From the NCBI RefSeq assembly GCF_001424165.1, contig NZ_LMOJ01000022.1, forward strand, positions 335,882-399,881: a stretch of 64,000 bases of DNA. The letters are read 5' to 3'. Origin of the DNA: Massilia sp. Leaf139. Lineage in GTDB: Bacteria > Pseudomonadota > Gammaproteobacteria > Burkholderiales > Burkholderiaceae_D. The position numbers and the translations under genes are program-made. Positions within the stretch are counted from its first letter, which is position 1, and each line of letters begins with the position of its first letter. Below are positions 41,621 to 50,776 of the stretch, piece by piece. The notes below the pieces were generated by a model that was not told the DNA's origin, did no database searches, and saw nothing but the letters and a program-made list of their open reading frames with translations.

Positions 41621-41645
41621 GCGTGGACGGCGGAGCCGTCCACGC
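41621..41645. repeat. GCGTGGACGGC hairpin, intergenic repeat
   Basis: GCGTGGACGGC (41621-41631) and GCCGTCCACGC (41635-41645) form a perfect 11-bp stem with a 3-base loop, 17 bases after the PilZ gene. The same GTGGACGGC core recurs at 41674 and in the hairpin at 50445-50495, so it appears to be an interspersed REP-like or terminator element of this genome. Confidence 0.6.
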
Positions 41646-41775
41646 TACGGCCTCGGTTGCGGACACATCGGGCGTGGACGGCGCATGATGCGCGTAACGC
41701 CAGCCCATGAAAGCGAAGCGGCGAGCGCCCGCTGGGCCTCGCCGCTCTTCACTTGTCCCGCAAGCGGGTTGGGCA

Positions 41776-41892
41776 CTATTCGTGATAGTGGTCGTGCAGG
41801 GCTTCCGAGCTGCCACCGATCTCCTGGAAAATCTCATAGGCGATCAGGCCAACCATGCCCGATAGAATAGCAAACACAAACATATTAAACAT
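41776..41892 (-). CDS. Small single-pass membrane protein (38 aa)
   Basis: A 38-residue product, MFNMFVFAILSGMVGLIAYE then IFQEIGGSSEALHDHYHE, has a membrane segment and a His/Asp/Glu-rich tail. No family is recognised. It resembles the small accessory subunits that sit in respiratory complexes, but that is only a resemblance. The ribosome binding site is weak. It lies in an otherwise gene-free stretch between the PilZ gene and the pst promoter. Confidence 0.45.
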   Translation of the reverse strand: MFNMFVFAILSGMVGLIAYEIFQEIGGSSEALHDHYHE

Positions 41893-42151
41893 AGCTGCCA
41901 ACGCTCTTCAGCATCCCTCCATGCAAAGACTACACCTTGAGCATAGCAGTCTGCGGTGTATTTACAAGAGCTGCCCGTATGAATATTTTCGGCGCCGCGC
42001 CCGGCCCTGTTTAGCGCGCCCCGGGCAGGGATGCTGCTGGCATCGTCTGTTCTCGCCTTCTTGACATATGTATCAATTGTGTGACAGCCGGCATCGGGAC
42101 ACGGCACTATTACGCCGGTATGACCAGGAATCGCGCAGTGCAAGCTGCCCA

Positions 42152-42233
42152 TGTCACGGGAAATATGACAGGAATACTTGCGTGTCATCTAGTCGATGAC
42201 CTCCGCCGCAGGCATGTCATCAATTCGATGACA
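42152..42233 (+). promoter_or_regulatory. Three phased inverted TGTCA repeats upstream of pstS
   Basis: Three inverted sites follow each other: TGTCAC-N7-ATGACA (42152-42170), TGTCATC-TAGTC-GATGAC (42183-42200) and TGTCATC-AATTC-GATGACA (42215-42233). Starts are 31 and 32 bases apart, close to three helical turns. The half sites are PhoB-like (TGTCA) but inverted, whereas PhoB usually binds direct repeats. Confidence 0.55.
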
Positions 42234-42284
42234 CCTCGTATGGATGGGGTGCCCGGCAGCTCGACGACAGGGGTGGCTTTGCGA

Positions 42285-42317
42285 TGTCATGAACTTGTCA
42301 TATTCGACCGCTAGACT
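42285..42317 (+). promoter_or_regulatory. Pho box and -10 of the pst operon
   Basis: TGTCAT (42285-42290) and TGTCAT (42296-42301) are direct repeats 11 bases apart, matching the PhoB box pattern CTGTCAT-N4-CTGTCA. TAGACT at 42312-42317 fits a -10 placed as usual 10 bases beyond the box. The pstS ATG is 64 bases farther, preceded by AAGGAAACTGAC. Confidence 0.78.
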
Positions 42318-42380
42318 GCGCAGCATTACAAAGGCGCAACCCGCGCCGCACGCACCGGACACACTGATAAGGAAACTGAC

Positions 42381-43421
42381 ATGCGTATGAAGCCCTTGCT
42401 CCTCTCGATCACGCTTGCCGCCGCCACCTTCGCCGCCACCGCCGCCCAGGCCGTGAACATCACCGGCGCCGGCGCCACCTTCCCGTATCCGATCTACGCC
42501 AAATGGGCGGAGATGTACAAGGCCGCCAGCGGCAACGGGCTGAACTACCAGTCGGTCGGTTCGGGCGCCGGCATCAAGCAGATCAAGGCGAAAACGGTCG
42601 ACTTCGGCGCGTCCGACATGCCGCTCGCCGCCACCGAACTGACTGAAGCGGGCCTGTTCCAGTTCCCGGCCGTGATGGGGGGCGTGGTGCCGGTCATTAA
42701 CCTGCCGGGCGTGACACCAGGCCAGGTCAAGCTGACGGGCGCCGTGCTGGCCGATATCTTCCTCGGCAAGATCACCAAGTGGAACGCCCAGCCGATCGCC
42801 GCGCTGAACCCGGGCGTGAAACTGCCGGACGACGAGATCACCGTCGTGCACCGCGCCGACAGCTCGGGTACCACCTTCCTGTTCACCGATTACCTGTCGA
42901 AGACCAACCCCGACTGGAAGCTGAAGGTCGGCGCCGGCACCGCGGTGAAATGGGCGACGGGCGTGGGCGGCAAGGGCAACGAGGGCGTGGCCGCCAACGT
43001 GCAGCGCATCAAGGGCGGCATCGGCTACGTGGAATGGGCCTACGCCAAGAAGAACAAGATGTCGCACACCCAGCTGCAGAACCGCGACGGCGTCTACCTG
43101 CAGCCGGACGACGAGCACTTCAAGGCCGCCGCCGCCAGCGCCGACTGGGCCAAGGCCCCCGGCTTCGCCGTGGTGCTGACCAACCAGCCGGGCAAGGCCA
43201 GCTGGCCCATCACGGGCGCATCCTACATCCTGCTGCACAAGTCGCAGGCGAATGCCGCCAAGGGTCAGGAAGTGCTGAAGTTCTTCGACTGGGCCTACAA
43301 GAACGGCGACGCCGCCGCGGCCGAGCTGGACTATGTGCCGATGCCCGACGCCGTCACCAAGCTGGTGCAGGACGCCTGGCGCGCGAACCTGAAGGACGCC
43401 GCCGGCAAGGCGATCTGGTAA
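42381..43421 (+). CDS. pstS: Phosphate-binding protein PstS
   Basis: 346 residues with a signal peptide (MKPLLLSITLAAATFAATAA, cut after AQA) and ITGAGATFPYPIYAKW, the phosphate loop of PstS; SVGSGAGIKQIKAKTVDFGA, HRADSSGTTFLFTDYLSK and KGNEGVAANVQ are conserved. It captures inorganic phosphate in the periplasm. It is the first gene of pstSCAB-phoUBR, under the Pho box at 42285. Confidence 0.97.
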   Translation: MRMKPLLLSITLAAATFAATAAQAVNITGAGATFPYPIYAKWAEMYKAASGNGLNYQSVGSGAGIKQIKAKTVDFGASDMPLAATELTEAGLFQFPAVMGGVVPVINLPGVTPGQVKLTGAVLADIFLGKITKWNAQPIAALNPGVKLPDDEITVVHRADSSGTTFLFTDYLSKTNPDWKLKVGAGTAVKWATGVGGKGNEGVAANVQRIKGGIGYVEWAYAKKNKMSHTQLQNRDGVYLQPDDEHFKAAAASADWAKAPGFAVVLTNQPGKASWPITGASYILLHKSQANAAKGQEVLKFFDWAYKNGDAAAAELDYVPMPDAVTKLVQDAWRANLKDAAGKAIW

Positions 43422-43488
43422 GAAACCGGAAGCCGCCCGCTAATCCGTTCGCGGCGGCTTTCTCGCAGCACACACATAAGAACACTAC

Positions 43489-44511
43489 ATGAGCGCACAT
43501 CCTCCCGTCGCCATCGACAAATCGGCCGAGACGCACTCCGGCAGCGTCGACCACCAGTACGCCGCCCTGCGCAAGACCATGCGCAACCAGCGCATCCAGG
43601 ACTTCCTCTTCCATAAGATCACTCTGCTGTTCGCGGCCAGCGTGCTGCTGGCCCTGGTCGGCATCATCGTCTCGCTGGCGATCGGCGCGGCGCCCGCGTT
43701 CAAGGAATTCGGCCCCGCCTTCATCACCACCGTCGAATGGGATCCGGTCGACGACAAGTTCGGCGCCATGATCGCGATCTGGGGCACGCTCGCCACCTCG
43801 CTGATCGCGCTGCTGGTCGCCTTCCCGATCAGCTTCGGCATCGCCCTGTTCCTGACCGAGATCTGCCCGGCCTGGCTCAAGCGCCCGATGGGCACGGCGG
43901 TCGAGCTGCTGGCCGGCGTACCGTCGATCATCTACGGCATGTGGGGCCTGTTCGTGTTCGCGCCGCTGTTCGCCGATCACGTCCAGCCCTTCCTCAAGGA
44001 GACGGTCGGCCAGCTGCCCGTCATCGGCCAGCTGTTCCAGGGCCCGACCATGGGCATCGGCATCCTGACGGCCGGCCTGATCCTGGCCGTGATGATCATC
44101 CCTTTCATCTCCTCGGTGATGCGCGACGTGTTCGAGATCGTGCCGGCGGTGCTGAAGGAATCGGCTTACGGCCTGGGCTGCACCAAGTGGGAAGTGGTGC
44201 GCAAGGTGGTGCTGCCATATACCCGCAACGGCGTGGTCGGCGGCGTGATGCTGGGCCTGGGCCGCGCGCTGGGCGAAACGATGGCGGTGACCTTCGTCAT
44301 CGGTAACGCCCACAAGCTCTCGGCCTCGCTCTTCAATCCGGGCAATTCGATCTCCTCGACCCTGGCCAACGAATTCGCGGAAGCGGCCTCGCCGCTGCAC
44401 GTGTCCTCGCTGTTCGCGCTGGCACTGATCCTGTTCGGTATTACATTCGTCGTGCTGTCGGCCGCGAAACTGATGTTGGCGGGGATGTCCCGCAAGGAAG
44501 GGACGAAATAA
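43489..44511 (+). CDS. pstC: Phosphate ABC permease PstC
   Basis: 340 residues; a hydrophilic N-terminal extension of about 35 residues is followed by six membrane segments, with [13 protein letters not shown] and the EAA loop [20 protein letters not shown]. With PstA it makes the phosphate channel. Its last base is shared with the pstA start (TAATG). Confidence 0.96.
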   Translation: MSAHPPVAIDKSAETHSGSVDHQYAALRKTMRNQRIQDFLFHKITLLFAASVLLALVGIIVSLAIGAAPAFKEFGPAFITTVEWDPVDDKFGAMIAIWGTLATSLIALLVAFPISFGIALFLTEICPAWLKRPMGTAVELLAGVPSIIYGMWGLFVFAPLFADHVQPFLKETVGQLPVIGQLFQGPTMGIGILTAGLILAVMIIPFISSVMRDVFEIVPAVLKESAYGLGCTKWEVVRKVVLPYTRNGVVGGVMLGLGRALGETMAVTFVIGNAHKLSASLFNPGNSISSTLANEFAEAASPLHVSSLFALALILFGITFVVLSAAKLMLAGMSRKEGTK

Positions 44512-45365
44512 TGAATACCGCGAATCCTGTCTACCGCAAGCGCCTGCTGGCGCACCGCGTTGGCATCGTGCTGTCCGTCATCGCGATGGGCATTGGCCTG
44601 GCCTTCCTGGCCTGGATCCTGTGGACGCTGCTGGTCAATGGCTTCGGCGCGCTGTCGGCCTCGCTCTTCACCGGCGACACCCCGGCGCCGGGCGGCGAGG
44701 GCGGCGGCCTGCGCAATGCCATCGTCGGCAGCCTGATGATGGTCGGCCTGTCGACCCTGGTCAGCACCCCGATCGGCATCCTGGCCGGCATCTACCTCGC
44801 CGAATACGGCGACCGCAACCGCTTCGGCCAGATCACGCGCTTCGTCACCGACATCATGCTGTCGGCGCCGTCGATCGTGATCGGCCTCTTTGTCTACGCT
44901 CTCTATGTGGCCAAGGTGCAGCACTTCTCGGGTTACGCCGGCACTATCGCGCTGACCCTGATCGCCGTGCCGGTGGTCGTGCGCACCACCGACAACATGC
45001 TGCGCCTGGTGCCCAACAGCCTGCTGGAAGCCGCATTCGCGCTGGGTGCGCCGCGCTGGAAGGTGGCGATGCTGGTGCGCCTGCGCGCCGTCAAGGCCGG
45101 CATCATCACCGGCGTGCTGCTGGCCCTGGCCCGCATCTCGGGCGAGACCGCGCCACTGCTGTTCACCGCGCTCGACAACCAGTTCTTCAGCACCGACATG
45201 AATGCGCCGCTGGCCAACCTGCCGTCGGTGATCTACAAGTTCGCGATGAGCCCCTACGACGACTGGCGCTCGCTGGCCTGGGGCGGCGCCCTGCTGGTGA
45301 CCCTCACCGTGCTGTTCCTGAACATCCTGTCGCGTACCGTCTTCACGCAGAAGACCCCGCGCTAA
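44511..45365 (+). CDS. pstA: Phosphate ABC permease PstA
   Basis: 284 residues, six membrane segments, with [15 protein letters not shown] and [20 protein letters not shown]. It overlaps pstC by one base and is followed at nine bases by pstB, so the operon is tightly coupled. Confidence 0.96.
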   Translation: MNTANPVYRKRLLAHRVGIVLSVIAMGIGLAFLAWILWTLLVNGFGALSASLFTGDTPAPGGEGGGLRNAIVGSLMMVGLSTLVSTPIGILAGIYLAEYGDRNRFGQITRFVTDIMLSAPSIVIGLFVYALYVAKVQHFSGYAGTIALTLIAVPVVVRTTDNMLRLVPNSLLEAAFALGAPRWKVAMLVRLRAVKAGIITGVLLALARISGETAPLLFTALDNQFFSTDMNAPLANLPSVIYKFAMSPYDDWRSLAWGGALLVTLTVLFLNILSRTVFTQKTPR

Positions 45366-45373
45366 TCCCGACC

Positions 45374-46183
45374 ATGATAAACATGAACCAAGCTATGGCA
45401 ACCCCGACCCCGGCCGCGGCCGCACCGAAGAACAAGACCATCGAGATCTCCGGCCTGGATTTCTACTACGGTAAAACGCAGAGCCTGAAGAACGTCACGC
45501 TCGACATCCACGAGAAGCAGGTGACGGCCTTTATCGGCCCTTCCGGCTGCGGCAAGTCGACCCTGCTGCGCACGCTGAACCGCATGTACGACCTGTATCC
45601 GGGCCAGCGCGCCGAGGGTTCGATCCAGTACCGCGGACGCAACATCCTCGAGCCCGGCGTCGACGTCAACATGCTGCGTGCGAAGATCGGCATGGTGTTC
45701 CAGAAGCCGACCCCGTTTCCGATGTCGATCTACGACAACATCGCCTTCGGCGTGCGCCTCTACGAAAACCTGTCGAAAGGCGAGATGGACGAGCGCGTGG
45801 AGTGGGCCTTGAAAAAGGCGGCGCTGTGGGAAGAGGCCAAGGACAAGCTGAACAAGAGCGGCCTGTCGCTCTCGGGCGGGCAGCAGCAGCGCCTGTGCAT
45901 CGCGCGTGGCGTGGCGGTCAAGCCGGACGTGCTGCTGCTCGACGAGCCGACCTCCGCGCTCGATCCGATTTCGACGGCCAAGATCGAGGAACTGATCAGC
46001 GAACTGAAACAGGACTACACGATCACGATCGTGACCCACAACATGCAGCAGGCCGCGCGCTGCTCCGATTACACTGCCTACATGTACCTGGGCGAACTGG
46101 TGGAGTTCGGCGAGACCGACCAGCTGTTCATGAACCCGGCACGCAAAGAGACGCAGGACTACATCACGGGCCGTTTCGGTTAA
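45374..46183 (+). CDS. pstB: Phosphate import ATPase PstB
   Basis: 269 residues with Walker [10 protein letters not shown], signature [18 protein letters not shown] and Walker [31 protein letters not shown] and the Pst-specific [16 protein letters not shown] tail identify it. The start is ATG 45374 or ATG 45383/45395; none has a clear ribosome binding site. It powers PstCA. Confidence 0.97.
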   Translation: MINMNQAMATPTPAAAAPKNKTIEISGLDFYYGKTQSLKNVTLDIHEKQVTAFIGPSGCGKSTLLRTLNRMYDLYPGQRAEGSIQYRGRNILEPGVDVNMLRAKIGMVFQKPTPFPMSIYDNIAFGVRLYENLSKGEMDERVEWALKKAALWEEAKDKLNKSGLSLSGGQQQRLCIARGVAVKPDVLLLDEPTSALDPISTAKIEELISELKQDYTITIVTHNMQQAARCSDYTAYMYLGELVEFGETDQLFMNPARKETQDYITGRFG

Positions 46184-46228
46184 AGCGCCGAGCCTCGATA
46201 AACAGAACCAGATTAGGAGAGCAGCATT

Positions 46229-46924
46229 ATGATCGGCGAGCATTCATCGAAGCAGTACGACCAGGAGCTGGAAGGCATTCGTTCCAAGGTGCTGCTGATG
46301 GGCGGCATGGTGGAAACCCAGTTCGAGGAGGCGCTGAACTGCTTCCGCGTCGGGGACTCGGCCAAGGCCGAGAAGGTGATGGCCGACGACCATGCGGTCA
46401 ACCAGCTCGAGGTGTCGCTCGACGACGCCTGCAGCCACCTGATCGTCAAGCGCCAGCCGGCCGCGAACGACCTGCGCACCGTGATGGCGACGATCAAGGT
46501 CATCACCGACCTGGAACGCATCGGCGACGAAGCGAGCAAGATCGCGCGTACCGCCAAGAGCCTGCACGAGCGCGGCGTGACGGGCTTCGCCCACTACGAC
46601 ATCATCCGCTCCATCGGCAAGGGTACGGCCGACCTGCTGCACGACGCGCTCGACGCCTTTGCGCGCCTCGACGGCAAGCAGGCGCTGGCGATCATCGCCG
46701 GCGACGAAGTGATCGACCACGAATTCCGCACCATCCTGCGCAACCTGATCACCTTCATGATGGAAGACCCGCGTACGATCTCCTCGGCGCTGGACACGCT
46801 GTGGGTGGCCAAGGCGATCGAGCGCATCGGCGACCACGCGAAGAACATCGCGGAATACGTGATCTATGTGGTCGAGGGCCGCGACATTCGTCACAGCGGC
46901 AAACCCGTGGCGCAGGAAGGCTGA
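46229..46924 (+). CDS. phoU: Phosphate regulatory protein PhoU
   Basis: 231 residues, two repeated three-helix halves; HSSKQYDQELEGIRSKVLLM, ANDLRTVMATIKVITDLERI and KAIERIGDHAKNIAEYVIY are the PhoU metal-binding helices. It links Pst activity to PhoR and lowers signalling in high phosphate. ATG 46229 follows TTAGGAGAGCAGCATT. Confidence 0.97.
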   Translation: MIGEHSSKQYDQELEGIRSKVLLMGGMVETQFEEALNCFRVGDSAKAEKVMADDHAVNQLEVSLDDACSHLIVKRQPAANDLRTVMATIKVITDLERIGDEASKIARTAKSLHERGVTGFAHYDIIRSIGKGTADLLHDALDAFARLDGKQALAIIAGDEVIDHEFRTILRNLITFMMEDPRTISSALDTLWVAKAIERIGDHAKNIAEYVIYVVEGRDIRHSGKPVAQEG

Positions 46925-46929
46925 TCCCG

Positions 46930-47613
<684 letters not shown>

Positions 47614-47632
47614 TCACACCATCGAAGGCGAG

Positions 47633-48922
47633 ATGAATCCCAAACTGCTGTTCTGGGTACCGGCGCTGCTGCGCCTGGGCACCGTGTTCATTGTTGGCGG
47701 CGTCGTCTGGTGGATGGCCGGGCCGATCGCCGGCCTGGCCATCGCGCTGGCGGGCGCGGTCGCCGCGCTGTTTGTTCAGCTCTCCTACCTGCACCAGCTG
47801 GGCGAATGGCTGAACGACCCGCAAAGCGGACGCCTGCCCGACGGCTGGGGCGCCTGGACGGACGTCTTCGCGCGCCTGTACCGCCTGCGCCGCGAGGACG
47901 AGCGCAACCAGCAGGAACTGGCCGAATGGCTGGCGCGCTTCCGCCAGGCCATGCACCTGCTGCCCGAAGGCGTGGCCATCATGGACGACGTCTTGTTCCT
48001 GGAATGGTGCAACCCGGCGGCCGAGCGCCACCTGGGCCTGACCATCGAACGCGACAAGGGCCTGCGCGTGACCAACCTGGTGCGCCATCCCGACTTCATC
48101 GACTACATCATCCTCGGTCGCTACGAGCAGCCGCTGACGCTGAGCTTCCGCGGCCGCAAGATCGAATGCCGCATCATCCCCTTCGAGAACCGGCGCCAGA
48201 TCCTCGTCACCCACGACGCCACCGACACCGAGCGCATCGAGGCCATGCGGCGCGACTTCATCGCCAACGCCTCGCACGAACTGCGCACGCCACTGACGGT
48301 GATCGTCGGCTTCCTCGAGATCGCCATGTCCGATCCAGGCCTGGACACCGCCACCCGCACCGCGCACCTGAAACTGATGACCGAGCAGGGCCAGCGCATG
48401 CAGCGCCTGATCGAGGACATGCTGACGCTGTCGCGTCTGGAGTCCGACGAATTCCCGCTGCGGCGCGAGCGCGTCGACGTGGCGGCGCTGGTGGAATCGG
48501 TGGCGCTGGAAGCGCGTGCGCTCTCGGGCGGACGGCACGAGATCACGGTCGAGATCGACGGGCCGGACATCATGGGCAGCATGGAAGAGCTGCGCAGTGC
48601 CTTTGCCAACCTGGCCTCGAACGCGGTGCGCTATTCGCCGCAGGGCGGCTGCATCGCGCTGTCGTGGAAGCGCGGCGCGGACGACCTGCAGTTCGCCGTG
48701 GCCGACTGCGGCATCGGCATCGACCCGCAGCACATCTCGCGCCTGACGGAACGCTTCTACCGCGTCGACAAGAGCCGCTCGCGCGAGACGCAGGGCACGG
48801 GGCTCGGGCTGGCGATCGTCAAGCACGTGCTGCTGCGGCATGGCGGGCGCTTGAAGATCAGTTCGACGCCGGGGGAGGGGAGTACGTTTATTGCATCGCT
48901 GCCGAATACCTCGATGACGTAG
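47633..48922 (+). CDS. phoR: Phosphate sensor kinase PhoR
   Basis: 429 residues: two close membrane segments (8-50), a PAS domain (about 95-200), a HisKA domain with ANASHELRTPLTVIVGFLEI and a HATPase domain with VAVDCGIGIDPQH-like sequence (FAVADCGIGIDPQHISRLTE) and QGTGLGLAIVKHVLLRHGG. It phosphorylates PhoB when Pst is idle. It is last of the seven-gene run. Confidence 0.97.
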   Translation: MNPKLLFWVPALLRLGTVFIVGGVVWWMAGPIAGLAIALAGAVAALFVQLSYLHQLGEWLNDPQSGRLPDGWGAWTDVFARLYRLRREDERNQQELAEWLARFRQAMHLLPEGVAIMDDVLFLEWCNPAAERHLGLTIERDKGLRVTNLVRHPDFIDYIILGRYEQPLTLSFRGRKIECRIIPFENRRQILVTHDATDTERIEAMRRDFIANASHELRTPLTVIVGFLEIAMSDPGLDTATRTAHLKLMTEQGQRMQRLIEDMLTLSRLESDEFPLRRERVDVAALVESVALEARALSGGRHEITVEIDGPDIMGSMEELRSAFANLASNAVRYSPQGGCIALSWKRGADDLQFAVADCGIGIDPQHISRLTERFYRVDKSRSRETQGTGLGLAIVKHVLLRHGGRLKISSTPGEGSTFIASLPNTSMT

Positions 48923-49041
48923 GGCGGGCATGCCCGCGTGATGCATACGAGCTGTCGCGGTGCCAAACCTGTTTACGGCGGCCGCGGTTCACGGACGATG
49001 TGCGGCATGCACATGCATGAACGCGTGGGCATGCCCACCCT
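48921..49041. repeat. Imperfect inverted repeat with GGGCATGCCC cores after phoR
   Basis: Arm 1 (48921-48946, AGGGCGGGCATGCCCGCGTG...) and arm 2 (49013-49041, ...ACGCGTGGGCATGCCCACCCT) are near-complementary, each with the self-pairing GGGCATGCCC core. The pair brackets 66 bases between phoR and the patatin-like gene. It looks like a mobile-type intergenic repeat or paired terminator. Confidence 0.55.
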
Positions 49042-49085
49042 ACAAGCCCGACATTGCGCGGTACAATCGAGAATTGTCCTTCTCG

Positions 49086-49095
49086 CCCCCCCCCC
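49086..49095 (+). repeat. Poly-C tract (10 C) at the ribosome binding site position
   Basis: A run of exactly ten C sits 4 bases before the ATG at 49100, where a Shine-Dalgarno is expected; none is found. A TACAAT (-10 like) is at 49062-49067. Such tracts change length by slippage, so expression could be variable. Confidence 0.7.
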
Positions 49096-49099
49096 GCAT

Positions 49100-50011
49100 A
49101 TGCTCGCTCGACGTACCTCCCTCATCGCCCTCGGCGCCTTGCTGCTGACCGCCTGCGGCAGCACTCCGCCGCCGCCGCCCGCTCCCGTCGCGGTGCAGGC
49201 CCCGCCCGCGCCGCCCAAGAAAATCAAGATCGGCCTTGCCCTCGGCGGCGGCGCCGCGCGCGGCTTCGCCCATATCGGCGTGATCAAGGCGCTCGAGGCG
49301 CAAGGCATCCATGCCGAGATCGTGGTCGGCACCAGCGCCGGCTCGGTGGTCGGCGCGCTCTACGCGGCGGGCTACACCGGCTTCGCGCTGCAGAAGATCG
49401 CGATGGACATGGACGAAGCCACGATCTCGGACTGGGCCATGCCGCTGTTTTCCAGCAGCCCGGGCCTCTTGAAAGGCGAGGCGCTGCAGAACTACGTCAA
49501 CAAGGCGGTCGGCAACCGGCCGATGGAAAAGCTGCCGAAGCGCTTCGGCGCCGTCGTCACCGACCTCAAGACGGGCGAAGCCGTCATGTTCGACAAGGGC
49601 AATACCGGCATGGCCGTGCGCGCTTCGTCGGCCGTGCCGAGCGTCTTCCAGCCGGTCAAGATCGGCAACAAGACCTATGTCGACGGCGGCCTGGTGGCGC
49701 CGGTTCCGGTGAAATTCACGCGCGAGAAGATGGGCGCCGACTTCGTCATCGCGGTCAATATCTCGACCCAGGCCGACACCCAAGCCACCGTCAGCTCGCT
49801 CGACGTGCTGATGCAGACCTTCAGCATCATGGGCCAGCGCCTGAACCATTTCGAGCTGAAGGAAGCCGACGTCGTCATCACGCCTGCGCTGGGCAAGATG
49901 GGCAGCGCCGATTTCAACGGCCGCAACCTGGCGATCCTCGCCGGCGAGCAGGCCGCGGCCGCCGTCATGCCGCAGATTAAAGCGAAGCTCGCGGCCAAGC
50001 AACGACCATAA
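49100..50011 (+). CDS. Patatin-like phospholipase, lipoprotein
   Basis: 303 residues. The N-terminus is a lipoprotein signal peptide ending LLLTACGS (lipobox LTAC), followed by a Pro-rich linker and the patatin domain: GLALGGGAARGFAHIGVIKA (oxyanion loop), GTSAGS (nucleophile Ser, GxSxG) and VDGGLVAPVPV (catalytic Asp, DGG). It probably cleaves phospholipids at the membrane surface (RssA/NTE family). The start is ATG 49100; the same frame is open to 48938 but without signal or ribosome site. HbpS/GlcG-like gene follows 17 bases later. Confidence 0.88.
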   Translation: MLARRTSLIALGALLLTACGSTPPPPPAPVAVQAPPAPPKKIKIGLALGGGAARGFAHIGVIKALEAQGIHAEIVVGTSAGSVVGALYAAGYTGFALQKIAMDMDEATISDWAMPLFSSSPGLLKGEALQNYVNKAVGNRPMEKLPKRFGAVVTDLKTGEAVMFDKGNTGMAVRASSAVPSVFQPVKIGNKTYVDGGLVAPVPVKFTREKMGADFVIAVNISTQADTQATVSSLDVLMQTFSIMGQRLNHFELKEADVVITPALGKMGSADFNGRNLAILAGEQAAAAVMPQIKAKLAAKQRP

Positions 50012-50028
50012 CAACCAACGGAGACTCC

Positions 50029-50436
50029 ATGAAAACCAAACCGATGCTGACCCTGAAAGACGTCAAGAAGATCGCCGCCGGCGCCGAAGCCGAAGCGCTC
50101 GCCAACAACTGGGCGGTGACCTTCGCCATCGTCGACGACGGCGGCCACCTGCTGTGGCTGCAGCGCCTGGACGGCGCGCCGCCGGTGTCGGCGCACATCG
50201 CCCCGGCCAAGGCCCATACCGCCGCGCTGGGCCGGCGCGAATCGAAGGTGTATGAAGACGTGATCAACGGCGGGCGCGTGTCCTTCCTGTCGGCGCCGAC
50301 GATCGAAGGCATGCTCGAGGGCGGCGTGCCCGTGATCGTCGACGGCCACGTGATCGGCGCGGTCGGCGTGTCGGGCGTGAAGTCGAACGAGGATGCGCAG
50401 ATCGCCAAGGCGGGAATTGCCGCGTTGGGCGTGTAG
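50029..50436 (+). CDS. GlcG/HbpS family protein
   Basis: 135 residues, MLTLKDVKKIAAGAEAEALA followed by VTFAIVDDGGHLLWLQRLDG and PVIVDGHVIGAVGVSGVKSN, typical of DUF336. Related proteins bind heme or glycolate-linked ligands. ATG 50029 follows AACGGAGACTCC. It is on the same strand as the patatin gene with 17 bases between, so probably one operon. Confidence 0.85.
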   Translation: MKTKPMLTLKDVKKIAAGAEAEALANNWAVTFAIVDDGGHLLWLQRLDGAPPVSAHIAPAKAHTAALGRRESKVYEDVINGGRVSFLSAPTIEGMLEGGVPVIVDGHVIGAVGVSGVKSNEDAQIAKAGIAALGV

Positions 50437-50444
50437 CGCGGCGG

Positions 50445-50495
50445 GTGGACGGCGTCGCCGGCGGCCAGAAGGCCTCCGGTGCGTGCGCCGTCCAC
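50445..50495. terminator. Long hairpin after the GlcG/HbpS gene
   Basis: GTGGACGGCG (50445-50454) pairs with CGCCGTCCAC (50486-50495); the inner part folds further around GGCC-AGAA-GGCC. It shares the GTGGACGGC core with 41621-41645. No T-run follows. Confidence 0.5.
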
Positions 50496-50594
50496 GCGTT
50501 CAACCGTCGTATGATGTTCGGCGCCGCCGCGATCCAGGTGCGGGCAATACAGCTCATCGGTAAGGTAAATTGGCCGCATCGCCCCGATGGTGCA

Positions 50595-50623
50595 TTGCCG
50601 CATAGCTGAATCCGCGCTATAAT
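50595..50623 (+). promoter_or_regulatory. carAB promoter
   Basis: TTGCCG (50595-50600), a 17-base spacer and TATAAT (50618-50623) form a strong sigma70 promoter. Transcription would begin near 50630 and leave a leader of about 147 bases before carA. The leader has a three-codon ORF, ATG-AAC-GCT-TAA at 50698. Confidence 0.8.
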
Positions 50624-50753
50624 TGAGAGGTTTAGCCATTCACTTACTTGCCGTAGCGCCTACCCTCCATTCCTCATTCAAAAGCGACTTCCACCCTATG
50701 AACGCTTAACGCGTCCGCAGGTTTTGGATGCCGGTCTGACGTGGCGCAGCTAC

Positions 50754-50775
50754 GGTAACTTTATTGGGAGTTACC
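50754..50775 (+). promoter_or_regulatory. Hairpin holding the carA ribosome binding site
   Basis: GGTAACT (50754-50760) pairs with AGTTACC (50769-50775), leaving TTATTGGG as loop. The Shine-Dalgarno GGGAG (50766-50770) lies partly in the loop and partly in the stem, directly before the TTG start at 50777. It may reduce or regulate translation. Confidence 0.55.
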
Positions 50776-50776
50776 C

